Part shown: piece by piece, positions 8,527 through 15,181 of the stretch
How the letters are laid out: every line of letters begins with the position of its first letter
Position numbering within the stretch: position 1 is the stretch's first letter
Assembly: GCA_902546085.1 (NCBI GenBank)
Contig: CACCIO010000011.1
Span: 1-35,129 of the forward strand
DNA length: 35,129 nucleotides
Reading direction: 5' to 3'
Origin: an uncultured Pelagibacteraceae bacterium
GTDB taxonomy: Bacteria > Pseudomonadota > Alphaproteobacteria > Pelagibacterales > Pelagibacteraceae
The notes under the pieces: model-generated
The model's database searches: none
What the model was told of the DNA's origin: nothing
Seen by the model: the letters and a program-made list of their open reading frames with translations, nothing else
Made by a program: the position numbers and the translations under genes

Positions 8527-9230
8527 AATCTATCTAAGCCTTTATTTTTAATTTTTATCAGTTCTGTATTATATTTCATTAAGAAAATTAACAATGAAAA
8601 AAGAGCAAATGCCGCAGTCATTATCAATAATGGGTAAAGCATTGATGAATGAATTGAGCTTTTTGAAAAAATATTAATAGATGCAGGTTGATGGAGTGTA
8701 TTCCACCAATCAACTGAGTACTTTATTATCGGAACATTAATAATTCCTAAAATAGTTATAAAAGTTGAAATCTTGTAGACTTTTTCTTCCTTATCATAAA
8801 TTCTCCATACGATTAAATACATTGCATAGAACAAAGCTAATATTAACATTGAAGTAATTCTTGCATCCCAGGCCCACCATGTTCCCCAGGTTGGTTTTCC
8901 CCAAATTGATCCCGTAACTAAAGCTATAATGTTAAAAACAAATCCCGAAGGAGCTAAACTTTTAGAAATTAAAAAAAAATTTTTATTTCTAAAGACAAAG
9001 CCACAAATAGATAACAAAGTTATAGAAGAAAATATTCCAATTGAAATCCAAGCGGCAGGAACATGAACATACATAATCCTTACTGCATCACTTTGTTTGT
9101 AATCTTCAGGAGATATAATTAATGCCTCAACTAGACCAACAGTTAATACGACAATAAACAAAAATAATACGTACTTAGGTGCTTTTGACGTAATTTTGAA
9201 AATCTTGTTAGGTTCAAAAAGTTTAAACAT
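8523..9230 (-). CDS. ccmC: Heme exporter/handling protein CcmC
   Basis: A 235-residue membrane protein with six hydrophobic segments and the CcmC-type WWD signature WGTWWAWDARITS (115-127). A His in YVHVPAAW (H56) and another in NTLHQPAS flank it and match the external heme ligands of CcmC. The protein loads heme onto CcmE. It is the first gene of the ccm run here, with a 179-bp upstream gap after hspQ that contains a predicted structured RNA. The CcmA and CcmB partners are not in this window and must be elsewhere or absent. Confidence 0.94.
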   Translation of the reverse strand: MFKLFEPNKIFKITSKAPKYVLFLFIVVLTVGLVEALIISPEDYKQSDAVRIMYVHVPAAWISIGIFSSITLLSICGFVFRNKNFFLISKSLAPSGFVFNIIALVTGSIWGKPTWGTWWAWDARITSMLILALFYAMYLIVWRIYDKEEKVYKISTFITILGIINVPIIKYSVDWWNTLHQPASINIFSKSSIHSSMLYPLLIMTAAFALFSLLIFLMKYNTELIKIKNKGLDRL

Positions 9231-9276
9231 ATTTTAATTTAGAATTTTTTTTGGTGATTTCTATTATGAAATAGTT

Positions 9277-9342
9277 TTCTGATCAAGAATGCAGAGGGGA
9301 GGTAATAAGATTGAAATTAACGTTTAACACTCTTGACCAGAA
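9277..9342 (-). ncRNA. Predicted structured RNA or leader element upstream of ccmC (16-bp stem, CU-rich loop)
   Basis: Read on the minus strand, bases 9342-9327 (UUCUGGUCAAGAGUGU) pair without a mismatch with 9292-9277 (GCAUUCUUGAUCAGAA). This gives 16 pairs, 3 of them G-U. On the plus strand the same three positions would be A-C clashes, so the RNA, if real, is transcribed with hspQ and ccmC. The 34-nt loop includes UUACCUCCCCUCU, which resembles an anti-Shine-Dalgarno sequence. No U-tract follows the stem, so it does not look like an intrinsic terminator. I do not recognise it as 6S RNA, SRP RNA, RNase P RNA, tmRNA or a glycine or SAM riboswitch. It could be an independent sRNA, a processed intercistronic RNA, or a 5' leader of the ccm operon. 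Confidence 0.42.
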
Positions 9343-9350
9343 GATGCTTA

Positions 9351-9380
9351 AAATATAGCTAATTTGTATGGCCTATATTT
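9351..9380. other. AT-rich 8-bp hairpin in the hspQ-ccmC gap
   Basis: AAATATAG at 9351-9358 is perfectly complementary to CTATATTT at 9373-9380, with a 14-base spacer. On the minus strand it lies between the hspQ stop and the larger stem at 9277-9342, so both could be part of one folded transcript. Eight A/T-rich pairs are weak evidence in DNA of this composition. It has no following U-tract on either strand. Confidence 0.25.
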
Positions 9381-9409
9381 GAGCTAAATGTGGTTGAATG
9401 ATGATTACC

Positions 9410-9736
9410 TCAATTAGAAAGCTTGAAGTAACTAGAACCTTTTTTTCCTGAAAAAATCTCTTCAATTAAAGGGTGTTTTATTGGTTCATCAGATTCATCC
9501 ACCAGCAAGTTTTGCTCAGAAACATATGCTTCATAAGTTATCTCATCATTTTCTGCTAATAAATGGTAAAAAGGCTGATCTTTTCTTGGACGCACATTTT
9601 TTGGAATAGATTGATACCATTCTTCAGAATTATTAAATTCAAAATCAACATCATAAATTACACCTCTAAATTCAAAATGTTTATGCTTAACAATATCTCC
9701 AATTGAAAATTTTGCTTTTTGTTCTGACATGAACAT
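9410..9736 (-). CDS. hspQ: Heat shock protein HspQ (YccV-like, hemimethylated-DNA-binding fold)
   Basis: A 108-residue protein matching the HspQ/YccV family throughout. It has an N-terminal SIGDIVKHKHFEFRGVIYDVDFEF strand pair, a WYQSIPKNVRPRKDQPFYHLL core, and a YVSEQNLLVD segment. In gammaproteobacteria HspQ promotes DnaA degradation and is a Lon specificity enhancer; the alphaproteobacterial role is less known. Two in-frame ATGs are available, at 9736 and 9730; the second, giving MSEQKAKFSIGD, is closer to relatives' length. It is divergent from the ispZ-like gene across an 80-bp gap. Its TGA stop lies in a GAGGTAAT-complementary segment described under findings. Confidence 0.87.
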   Translation of the reverse strand: MFMSEQKAKFSIGDIVKHKHFEFRGVIYDVDFEFNNSEEWYQSIPKNVRPRKDQPFYHLLAENDEITYEAYVSEQNLLVDESDEPIKHPLIEEIFSGKKGSSYFKLSN

Positions 9737-9817
9737 TAGTATGGGTATTTAAAAATAAAAATCAATGCTAAAAATATAAATGTTTTGTGATGTGGCAAAT
9801 ATGTTAATATCTTTTTG

Positions 9818-10372
9818 GTGAATAAATCTTTTTTAAAATTTGTTACTGATTTTGGTCCTTTAGCAATATTTTTTTTCTACTATTATAATAGTGGTAAAAA
9901 TTTATCAGTGGCAATACCTCCACTGATAGTTGCAACTTTAGTCGCATTAGCAGTAGTTTGGTTTTTTGAAAAAAAAATACCACCAATGCCTTTGGTAAGT
10001 GGAATTTTGATTACTTTTTTTGGTGGATTAACTATCTACTTTAATGATCCTATATTTATTTATCTTAAACCAACCATAATCAATATTATGTTTGCTCTTG
10101 CATTATTTTTTGGGAAATATTTTACCAATGAGCCTATTCTTAAAAAAATTATGGGTAAATCTATTCCTTTAACTGACATTGGATGGGAAATTCTTAATAA
10201 AAGATGGATGTATTTTTTCTTTGGTCTTGCTTTATTAAATGAAATTGTTTGGCGAACTCAATCAGAAGAATTTTGGGTTAATTTTAAAGTTTGGGGAATG
10301 CTTCCAATTACAATAATATTTACAGGTTTTCAAATACCATTAATTAATAAGCATAAGATTGATGCGAAATAA
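9818..10372 (+). CDS. yciB: Septation protein A family inner-membrane protein (IspZ/YciB)
   Basis: A polytopic membrane protein of about 184 residues with five or more hydrophobic segments. Family-typical features are the N-terminal FVTDFGPLAIFFFYY, a TFFGGLTIYFNDPIFIYLKPT block, NEPILKKIMGKSIPL, and a NEIVWRT motif late in the protein. YciB/IspZ affects cell envelope organisation and septation through contacts with divisome and elongasome proteins. I prefer the GTG at 9818 (MNKSFLKFV); the frame could also start at the TTG one codon earlier. No clear Shine-Dalgarno sequence is visible. The stop overlaps the start of the DUF2794 gene, pointing to co-transcription. Confidence 0.85.
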   Translation: MNKSFLKFVTDFGPLAIFFFYYYNSGKNLSVAIPPLIVATLVALAVVWFFEKKIPPMPLVSGILITFFGGLTIYFNDPIFIYLKPTIINIMFALALFFGKYFTNEPILKKIMGKSIPLTDIGWEILNKRWMYFFFGLALLNEIVWRTQSEEFWVNFKVWGMLPITIIFTGFQIPLINKHKIDAK

Positions 10373-10706
10373 TTTAAAATTAGTAGTAAACAATCCAAAT
10401 AATAAAATCGAAGAAAAACATTTTTTTGAAAAAGATGAACTTAAAATTATATTAGACTTATATGCTAAGATGGTTTCTGAAGGTTCTTGGAAGGATTACG
10501 GTTTAAGTATCTCAAGTAAACAAGTGGGATTTAGTGTTTTTAGGAATGCTACTGAAAATGCCCTTTATAAAATTTGTAAAAATTTTAAGCCTAAAAATAA
10601 AAATCTTAAATATTTAATAACTGATACAAGTGGTAAAATACTTAAAAATTCTTACGATCTTAGATTTTTATTAAAAAATACCAACTGGAAAAAACTTCAA
10701 AAATAA
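10362..10706 (+). CDS. DUF2794 family protein
   Basis: A small soluble protein of 114 residues from the ATG at 10362; the frame also opens one codon earlier with TTG. The pattern FEKDELKIILDLYAKMVSEGSWKDYGL, with FSVFRNATENALYKICK after it, matches the alphaproteobacterial DUF2794 family, whose function is unknown. The second half has the strand-turn-strand look of KNLKYLITDTSGKIL. It overlaps the 3' end of the yciB-like gene by 11 bp and converges with the Bax-inhibitor-type gene 3 bp away. No catalytic motif is visible. Confidence 0.78.
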   Translation: MRNNLKLVVNNPNNKIEEKHFFEKDELKIILDLYAKMVSEGSWKDYGLSISSKQVGFSVFRNATENALYKICKNFKPKNKNLKYLITDTSGKILKNSYDLRFLLKNTNWKKLQK

Positions 10707-10708
10707 GG

Positions 10709-11470
10709 TTATCTTCTTTGACCAAATAATCTTAACAACATTATAAACAGATTAATAAAATCTAAGTATAAAGTTAAAGCACCCATCACAGCTTTTTTAC
10801 CCATTAACTCACCTGAGTCTGATGCAACATACATATTTTTGATTTTCTGAGTGTCATAAGCTGTTAAACCAACAAATATTAAAACACCTAAAATCGAAAT
10901 AACAAAATACATCATAGAAGATTTCATAAAGATATTTACAATTGAAGCTATAATTATTCCAATTAGGCCCATCATTAAAAAAGATCCAAATTTTGTAAGA
11001 TCTCTCTTAGTTGTGTATCCGTAAATACTCATCGCGCCAAATGTTGCAGATGTGATAAAGAAAACTCTTGTTACACTCATTCCAGTATAAACTAATAATA
11101 TTGAAGATAGAGATAAACCCATCAAAGCTGCAAAAACCCAAAAAGTAGTTTGTGCTTTTGATGCACTCATCTTATTAATTCCAAAACTCATATAAAAAAC
11201 GATACCTAGAGGCGCTAGCATTACAAGCCACTTAAGGCCTGATAAATAAATTGCATTTCCCATCTGTGTTAGACCAACGATAGATCCTGCATCATTTGTA
11301 ACAACTGACATTTTAAATGTCATCAGTGCCACTATTCCGGTTAGCAATATTCCAGTTGCCATATAGTTATAAACTTTTAGCATGTAGGCTCTTAGGCCTT
11401 CATCCATTACAGCAGCTGTTTGTTGTGCTGCTTTTGCTCTATTTAGTATTCCGTTTTTGTTATTTTCCAT
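10709..11470 (-). CDS. Bax inhibitor-1 / YccA-YbhL family membrane protein
   Basis: A 253-residue protein with seven hydrophobic helices and a short charged N-terminal region. Recognisable stretches are AYMLKVYNYMATGILLTG in the first helix, FVGLTAYDTQKIK near the end (the BI-1 signature Asp in the C-terminal half) and ALTLYLDFINLFIMLLRLFG at the C-terminus. Family members are Ca2+-leak or pH-sensing channels or stress-survival factors; YccA-type proteins also modulate FtsH. I prefer the ATG at 11470 over a TTG three codons upstream. It is divergent from the aldo/keto reductase gene with about 80 bp between starts, which must hold both promoters. Confidence 0.9.
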   Translation of the reverse strand: MENNKNGILNRAKAAQQTAAVMDEGLRAYMLKVYNYMATGILLTGIVALMTFKMSVVTNDAGSIVGLTQMGNAIYLSGLKWLVMLAPLGIVFYMSFGINKMSASKAQTTFWVFAALMGLSLSSILLVYTGMSVTRVFFITSATFGAMSIYGYTTKRDLTKFGSFLMMGLIGIIIASIVNIFMKSSMMYFVISILGVLIFVGLTAYDTQKIKNMYVASDSGELMGKKAVMGALTLYLDFINLFIMLLRLFGQRR

Positions 11471-11549
11471 AATGAACAATATATATATTCTTTTACTAAT
11501 TATTCAAGATGCCTTAAAAGATTAACAAATATTTAACTTAATACTTCTA

Positions 11550-12584
11550 ATGAATTACAAAAATTTAGGTAATACCGATATTAAAGTAAGTACAATTTGT
11601 CTCGGTACTATGACGTGGGGAGAACAAAATACTGAGCCTGAAGCGTTTGAACAAATGGATTTTGCTTTAGATCAAGGAGTAAACTTTTGGGACACTGCCG
11701 AATTATATGCAGTACCTCCTAGAAAGGAAACCTACGGTGACACAGAAAAAATTATTGGGAACTGGTTTGAAAAAACAAAAAAAAGAGACAAAGTCATTCT
11801 TGCAACTAAAGTTGCTGGACCAGCAAGAGATTATTTAAGAAGTGGAGAAAATAGTTTTACAGGTCCAAATTTAGAATCTGCTTTAAATGAGAGTCTTAGA
11901 AGACTTAAAACTGATTATATAGATTTATATCAACTTCATTGGCCAGAAAGAAATGTAAATAATTTTGGAAGACTTGGTTATGTTCATAAAGAAAATGAAT
12001 GGAATAAATTTGAAGATGTTCTTGCTGAATTAAATAAATATGTTGATCAAGGAAAAATAAAATATGTTGGTTTATCAAATGAAACCCCTTGGGGAGTTTT
12101 AAATTATCTACAACTATCTAAAGATAAAAAATTACCGAGAATGATGTCAATTCAAAATCCTTACAGCTTGTTAAACAGATCTTACGAAGTCGGATTAGCA
12201 GAAATTTCTATAAGAGAAAATATTGGCTGCTTAGCATACTCTCCACTTGCAAGTGGATATTTAAGCGGAAAATATAGAAATAAGAATTTTCCTAAAGGAT
12301 CAAGAATGGAGAGAGATTATGATTTCTGGACAAGGTACAGAAAGCCAAATACAGAGGATGCTGTTGAGCATTATTATAAGATTAGTGAAAAATTTGATCT
12401 AGATATGAGTCAGATGTCAATAAAATTTTGTGAAATCCAAGACTTTATGACTAGTGTAATAATTGGAGCAACTACTATGGAGCAGTTGAAAACAAATATA
12501 GAAAGTGTAAATGTAAAGTTATCTGATGATGCTATTAAAGAAATTAACAATGTTCAAAAAATTTATCCAAATCCATGTCCATAA
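11550..12584 (+). CDS. tas: Tas-type NADP(H)-dependent aldo/keto reductase
   Basis: A 344-residue TIM-barrel oxidoreductase. The full AKR tetrad is present: D48 (FWDTAELY), Y53, K87 (ATKVAG) and H130 (QLHWPERN). The GTMTWGEQN start and the AVPPRKETYG insert after the Tyr are characteristic of the Tas subfamily rather than of other AKRs. A C-terminal IGATTMEQLKTNIESVN provides the usual cofactor-phosphate loop. E. coli Tas was found as a suppressor of tyrosine auxotrophy; its natural substrate is not known. The gene heads a plus-strand run and its end overlaps the IalB-domain gene by 10 bp. Confidence 0.9.
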   Translation: MNYKNLGNTDIKVSTICLGTMTWGEQNTEPEAFEQMDFALDQGVNFWDTAELYAVPPRKETYGDTEKIIGNWFEKTKKRDKVILATKVAGPARDYLRSGENSFTGPNLESALNESLRRLKTDYIDLYQLHWPERNVNNFGRLGYVHKENEWNKFEDVLAELNKYVDQGKIKYVGLSNETPWGVLNYLQLSKDKKLPRMMSIQNPYSLLNRSYEVGLAEISIRENIGCLAYSPLASGYLSGKYRNKNFPKGSRMERDYDFWTRYRKPNTEDAVEHYYKISEKFDLDMSQMSIKFCEIQDFMTSVIIGATTMEQLKTNIESVNVKLSDDAIKEINNVQKIYPNPCP

Positions 12585-13087
12585 TTAAAAAAATTACAAT
12601 ATTTTTAGGAATATTTTTTATAATTAATATTGCCCAACTTTCAGCCCAAGAAATTAAAAAAATTGGTAAATATAAAGATTGGGAGGCAATGGTAGTTTCT
12701 GATGTAGACGGCAAAGTATGCTTTGCTCAATCACTACCTATTTTACAAGCACCCAAAACAAATAAAAGAGATGCAAAATTATTTGTAGCTTTCAGACCAA
12801 GTGACAATATTAAAAATGAAGTAAGCGTTACCCCGGGCTATGAATTCAACAAAAATAATTCAGTAATCGCTGCTTCAGGAAAAAATAAATTTAAGTTTGA
12901 TATAAAAGAACAGGGTTTTGCATGGATTGCTGACAATAAAATCGAATTAAAAATGATCAAACAAATGAGAAAGGGATCAAGAATAATGATTACTGGATAC
13001 AATCAACAAGGTTCTCAAACTATTGATCATTACTCATTGCTAGGATTTACTAAAGCTTATAACGCTTCAAAAAAAGCTTGTAGTTAA
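12575..13087 (+). CDS. Invasion-associated locus B (IalB) domain periplasmic protein
   Basis: A 170-residue exported protein with a clear signal peptide (KKITIFLGIFFIINIAQLSA, cleavage after SAQ near 25). The mature part has the IalB layout: a KYKDWEAMVV strand, a VCFAQS Cys segment, AFRPSDN, a GYEFNKNNS loop, a FAWIADNKIELKMIKQMRKGSRI block and a C-terminal Cys that may pair with the first. IalB-like proteins are common in alphaproteobacteria with no host; the name comes from Bartonella and does not imply virulence. Its start overlaps the tas stop and argG follows 5 bp later, so the three are probably co-transcribed. Confidence 0.8.
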   Translation: MSIIKKITIFLGIFFIINIAQLSAQEIKKIGKYKDWEAMVVSDVDGKVCFAQSLPILQAPKTNKRDAKLFVAFRPSDNIKNEVSVTPGYEFNKNNSVIAASGKNKFKFDIKEQGFAWIADNKIELKMIKQMRKGSRIMITGYNQQGSQTIDHYSLLGFTKAYNASKKACS

Positions 13088-13091
13088 GTCA

Positions 13092-14279
13092 ATGAAATCA
13101 AAAAAGAAAATTGTTCTAGCTTATTCTGGAGGTCTCGATACTTCTATAATTCTAAAATGGCTTCAAGAGAATTTTGATGCAGATGTAATTTGTTACACAG
13201 CAGATGTGGGTCAGGAAATTGATAGAAAAAAAATTACGAGTAATGCAAAAAAATTTGGAGTTAAACATATAATTATTAAAGATTTAAAAGATATTTTTAT
13301 AAAGGAATATGTTTATCCTATAATCAGAGGACATGCTGTCTATGAGGGAGTTTATTTATTAGGGACATCAATTGCTAGACCTCTTATTGCAAAAGACCAA
13401 ATAAGAGTCGCTAAAAAATTTAAAGCTTATGCAGTTTCTCATGGAGCAACTGGTAAGGGTAACGACCAAGTTAGATTTGAATTAGGCTATCATTACTTTG
13501 GACCTAAAATTAAAATCATAGCTCCATGGAGAATTTGGAAATTAAAATCAAGAACAGATTTAATAAATTATGCAAAAAAACATGGCATACCTATACCGAA
13601 AGATAAAAAAGGTGCACCTCCTTTTTCTGTGGATGACAATTTATTTCATACATCAACTGAAGGTAAGGTTTTAGAAAATCCAAAAAATTCTGCACCAGAA
13701 TTTATATTTCAACGAACAGTTTCTCCAGAAAAAGCTCCTAACAAACCATCGTTTGTTACCATCGATTTTAAAAACGGAGATCCTTTTGGAATTAATGGAA
13801 AAAAAATGTCTCCAGCTAAATTATTATCAAAGCTAAATTACATAGCAGGTAAAAATGGAATTGGAAGAGTTGACTTAGTAGAGAATAGATTTTTAGGTAT
13901 TAAATCTAGAGGAGTATATGAAACACCCGGTGGAACTCTTTTAATTAATGCTCATCGAGCAATTGAGTCTGTTACTTTAGACAAAGAAACTATGCATAAA
14001 AAAGATCAAATAATGTCTAGATATGCTGAACTAATTTATAATGGTTATTGGTACTCAAAAGAAAGATTTAAGCTTCAAAAAATTGTAGATTTAAAAAGAA
14101 GCAAAGTTAATGGCTCAGTAAAACTTAAATTATATAAAGGAAATATTACAATTCAATCAAGAGTTACTAATAGTATTGCTTACTCGATGAAAAAAGTCTC
14201 ATTTGAAGAAAACAAGTCATTTAATAAATCTAACGTTGAAAGATTTATCAATTTTCACAAAAAAAAGCTTCGTTCTTAG
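13092..14279 (+). CDS. argG: Argininosuccinate synthase
   Basis: A full-length 395-residue enzyme that condenses citrulline and aspartate using ATP, the penultimate step of arginine biosynthesis. The N-terminal PP-loop AYSGGLDTSI (10-19) binds ATP. Other family blocks are CYTADVGQE, YEGVYLLGTSIARPLIAK, HGATGKGNDQVRFE, APWRIWKL, and the C-terminal GIGRVDLVENRFLGIKSRG with YETPGGTLL. Nothing is missing and the length is typical. It starts 5 bp after the IalB-domain gene and is followed by a 57-bp gap. argH is not in the window. Confidence 0.97.
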   Translation: MKSKKKIVLAYSGGLDTSIILKWLQENFDADVICYTADVGQEIDRKKITSNAKKFGVKHIIIKDLKDIFIKEYVYPIIRGHAVYEGVYLLGTSIARPLIAKDQIRVAKKFKAYAVSHGATGKGNDQVRFELGYHYFGPKIKIIAPWRIWKLKSRTDLINYAKKHGIPIPKDKKGAPPFSVDDNLFHTSTEGKVLENPKNSAPEFIFQRTVSPEKAPNKPSFVTIDFKNGDPFGINGKKMSPAKLLSKLNYIAGKNGIGRVDLVENRFLGIKSRGVYETPGGTLLINAHRAIESVTLDKETMHKKDQIMSRYAELIYNGYWYSKERFKLQKIVDLKRSKVNGSVKLKLYKGNITIQSRVTNSIAYSMKKVSFEENKSFNKSNVERFINFHKKKLRS

Positions 14280-14336
14280 TCACGTTTAGGACAAATTAAC
14301 ATTTGTTTAAATTACTAAAAATTATATCCTAAGATT

Positions 14337-14795
14337 ATGGAATCAATAAAGAATTGGATGAGAGATGCTGCGAATATTTTATTTGATGACAGTAAAAATG
14401 ATCTGCGCGCACTACCGAAGACAGTAAGGTTGCAAATTTTATTAGTTCTGAGTTTTATTTGGACAACAGTTTTTAGTTTATATGTTTTTTCTTATACAAC
14501 TTTCGCGTTTGGATGGGCGGGACTTTTTTTAGCTCATATAGGGTTGATATTTGCTGTTTATACAACTTTTAAACAATTTCATAGAGCAGAAGAAAAATCT
14601 GCAAGTGTATTTCAAACAAAAAATTTTGATCCATTTAAAATAATGGTCATCGTATTTGTGATAGTATTTATATTTGTATTTTCAAAAGGAATTGAAGTCT
14701 TAACAAGTCCTAACCCAAACTCCTATTCAATTCCTTATGATGGACCCTTAAAATCTGCAATAGAAAAATGGTTACCATTTAGTAAAGATAAATAA
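14337..14795 (+). CDS. Unrecognised small membrane protein (three predicted helices)
   Basis: A 152-residue protein I do not recognise. A soluble N-terminus (MESIKNWMRDAANILFDDS) precedes three hydrophobic helices, roughly at 32-53, 58-77 and 101-122. A charged FKQFHRAEEKS loop separates the second and third, and a short extramembrane tail ends in SIEKWLPFSKDK-like sequence. The stop codon overlaps the start of the PsiE-like gene (TAATG arrangement), so the two are probably translationally coupled and may act together in the membrane. No transport or enzyme motif is visible. Codon use resembles that of its neighbours. Confidence 0.7.
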   Translation: MESIKNWMRDAANILFDDSKNDLRALPKTVRLQILLVLSFIWTTVFSLYVFSYTTFAFGWAGLFLAHIGLIFAVYTTFKQFHRAEEKSASVFQTKNFDPFKIMVIVFVIVFIFVFSKGIEVLTSPNPNSYSIPYDGPLKSAIEKWLPFSKDK

Positions 14796-15175
14796 TGGAT
14801 AAGATAGCAAAAAACTTACAGTTAGCTTTAATGGTTATCATTTTAATCAGCACAGTTATTGCTGTTGGAATTGAAATGAAAAACATGTTCTTAAATCAAT
14901 CTGTAACTTTAGCAGATTTGTTATTGATGTTTCTATATTTAGAGGTTTTAGCAATGGTAAGAGTTTTTTGGAACCAACAATCTATTAGTATTACCCTACC
15001 ACTTCTTATTGCAATTACCGCTCTTGCACGATTTATTATTCTACAAGGTAAAGAAATGGATCCTACTGCACTTGTTTATGAAGCAGTAGCTATTTTGTTA
15101 ATAGCTGGAGCAATTGTTGTTTTAAGATTAAGACATAGTGACAAATTGGGTCTTAAGAAAAAAAAATCAAAATAA
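14795..15175 (+). CDS. PsiE-like (phosphate-starvation-inducible E family) membrane protein
   Basis: A 126-residue protein with four hydrophobic segments. The central LADLLLMFLYLEVLAMVRVFW resembles the conserved core of the PsiE family, as does the ALARFIILQGKEMDP segment after the next helix. It ends in a lysine-rich tail (HSDKLGLKKKKSK), probably cytoplasmic. The E. coli member is induced by phosphate and carbon starvation; biochemical function is unknown. It is coupled by a 1-bp overlap to the preceding small membrane protein, and the photolyase-like gene follows 6 bp later. I see no Pho-box-like sequence upstream, but did not search systematically. Confidence 0.68.
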   Translation: MDKIAKNLQLALMVIILISTVIAVGIEMKNMFLNQSVTLADLLLMFLYLEVLAMVRVFWNQQSISITLPLLIAITALARFIILQGKEMDPTALVYEAVAILLIAGAIVVLRLRHSDKLGLKKKKSK

Positions 15176-15181
15176 TTTTAA

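Noticed and set aside
9277..9342. The structured RNA as SRP RNA, 6S RNA or a known riboswitch
   Set aside because: It lacks the GGAAG...AGCAG loop of SRP RNA, the long bulged helix of 6S RNA, and the core motifs of glycine and SAM riboswitches, so no family name is given.
14286..14332. Nested inverted repeats (ACAAAT/ATTTGT inside TTAGG/CCTAA) between argG and the next gene
   Set aside because: Stems are 5-6 bp and A/T-rich and there is no U-tract. It could be chance, so it is not listed as a terminator or leader.
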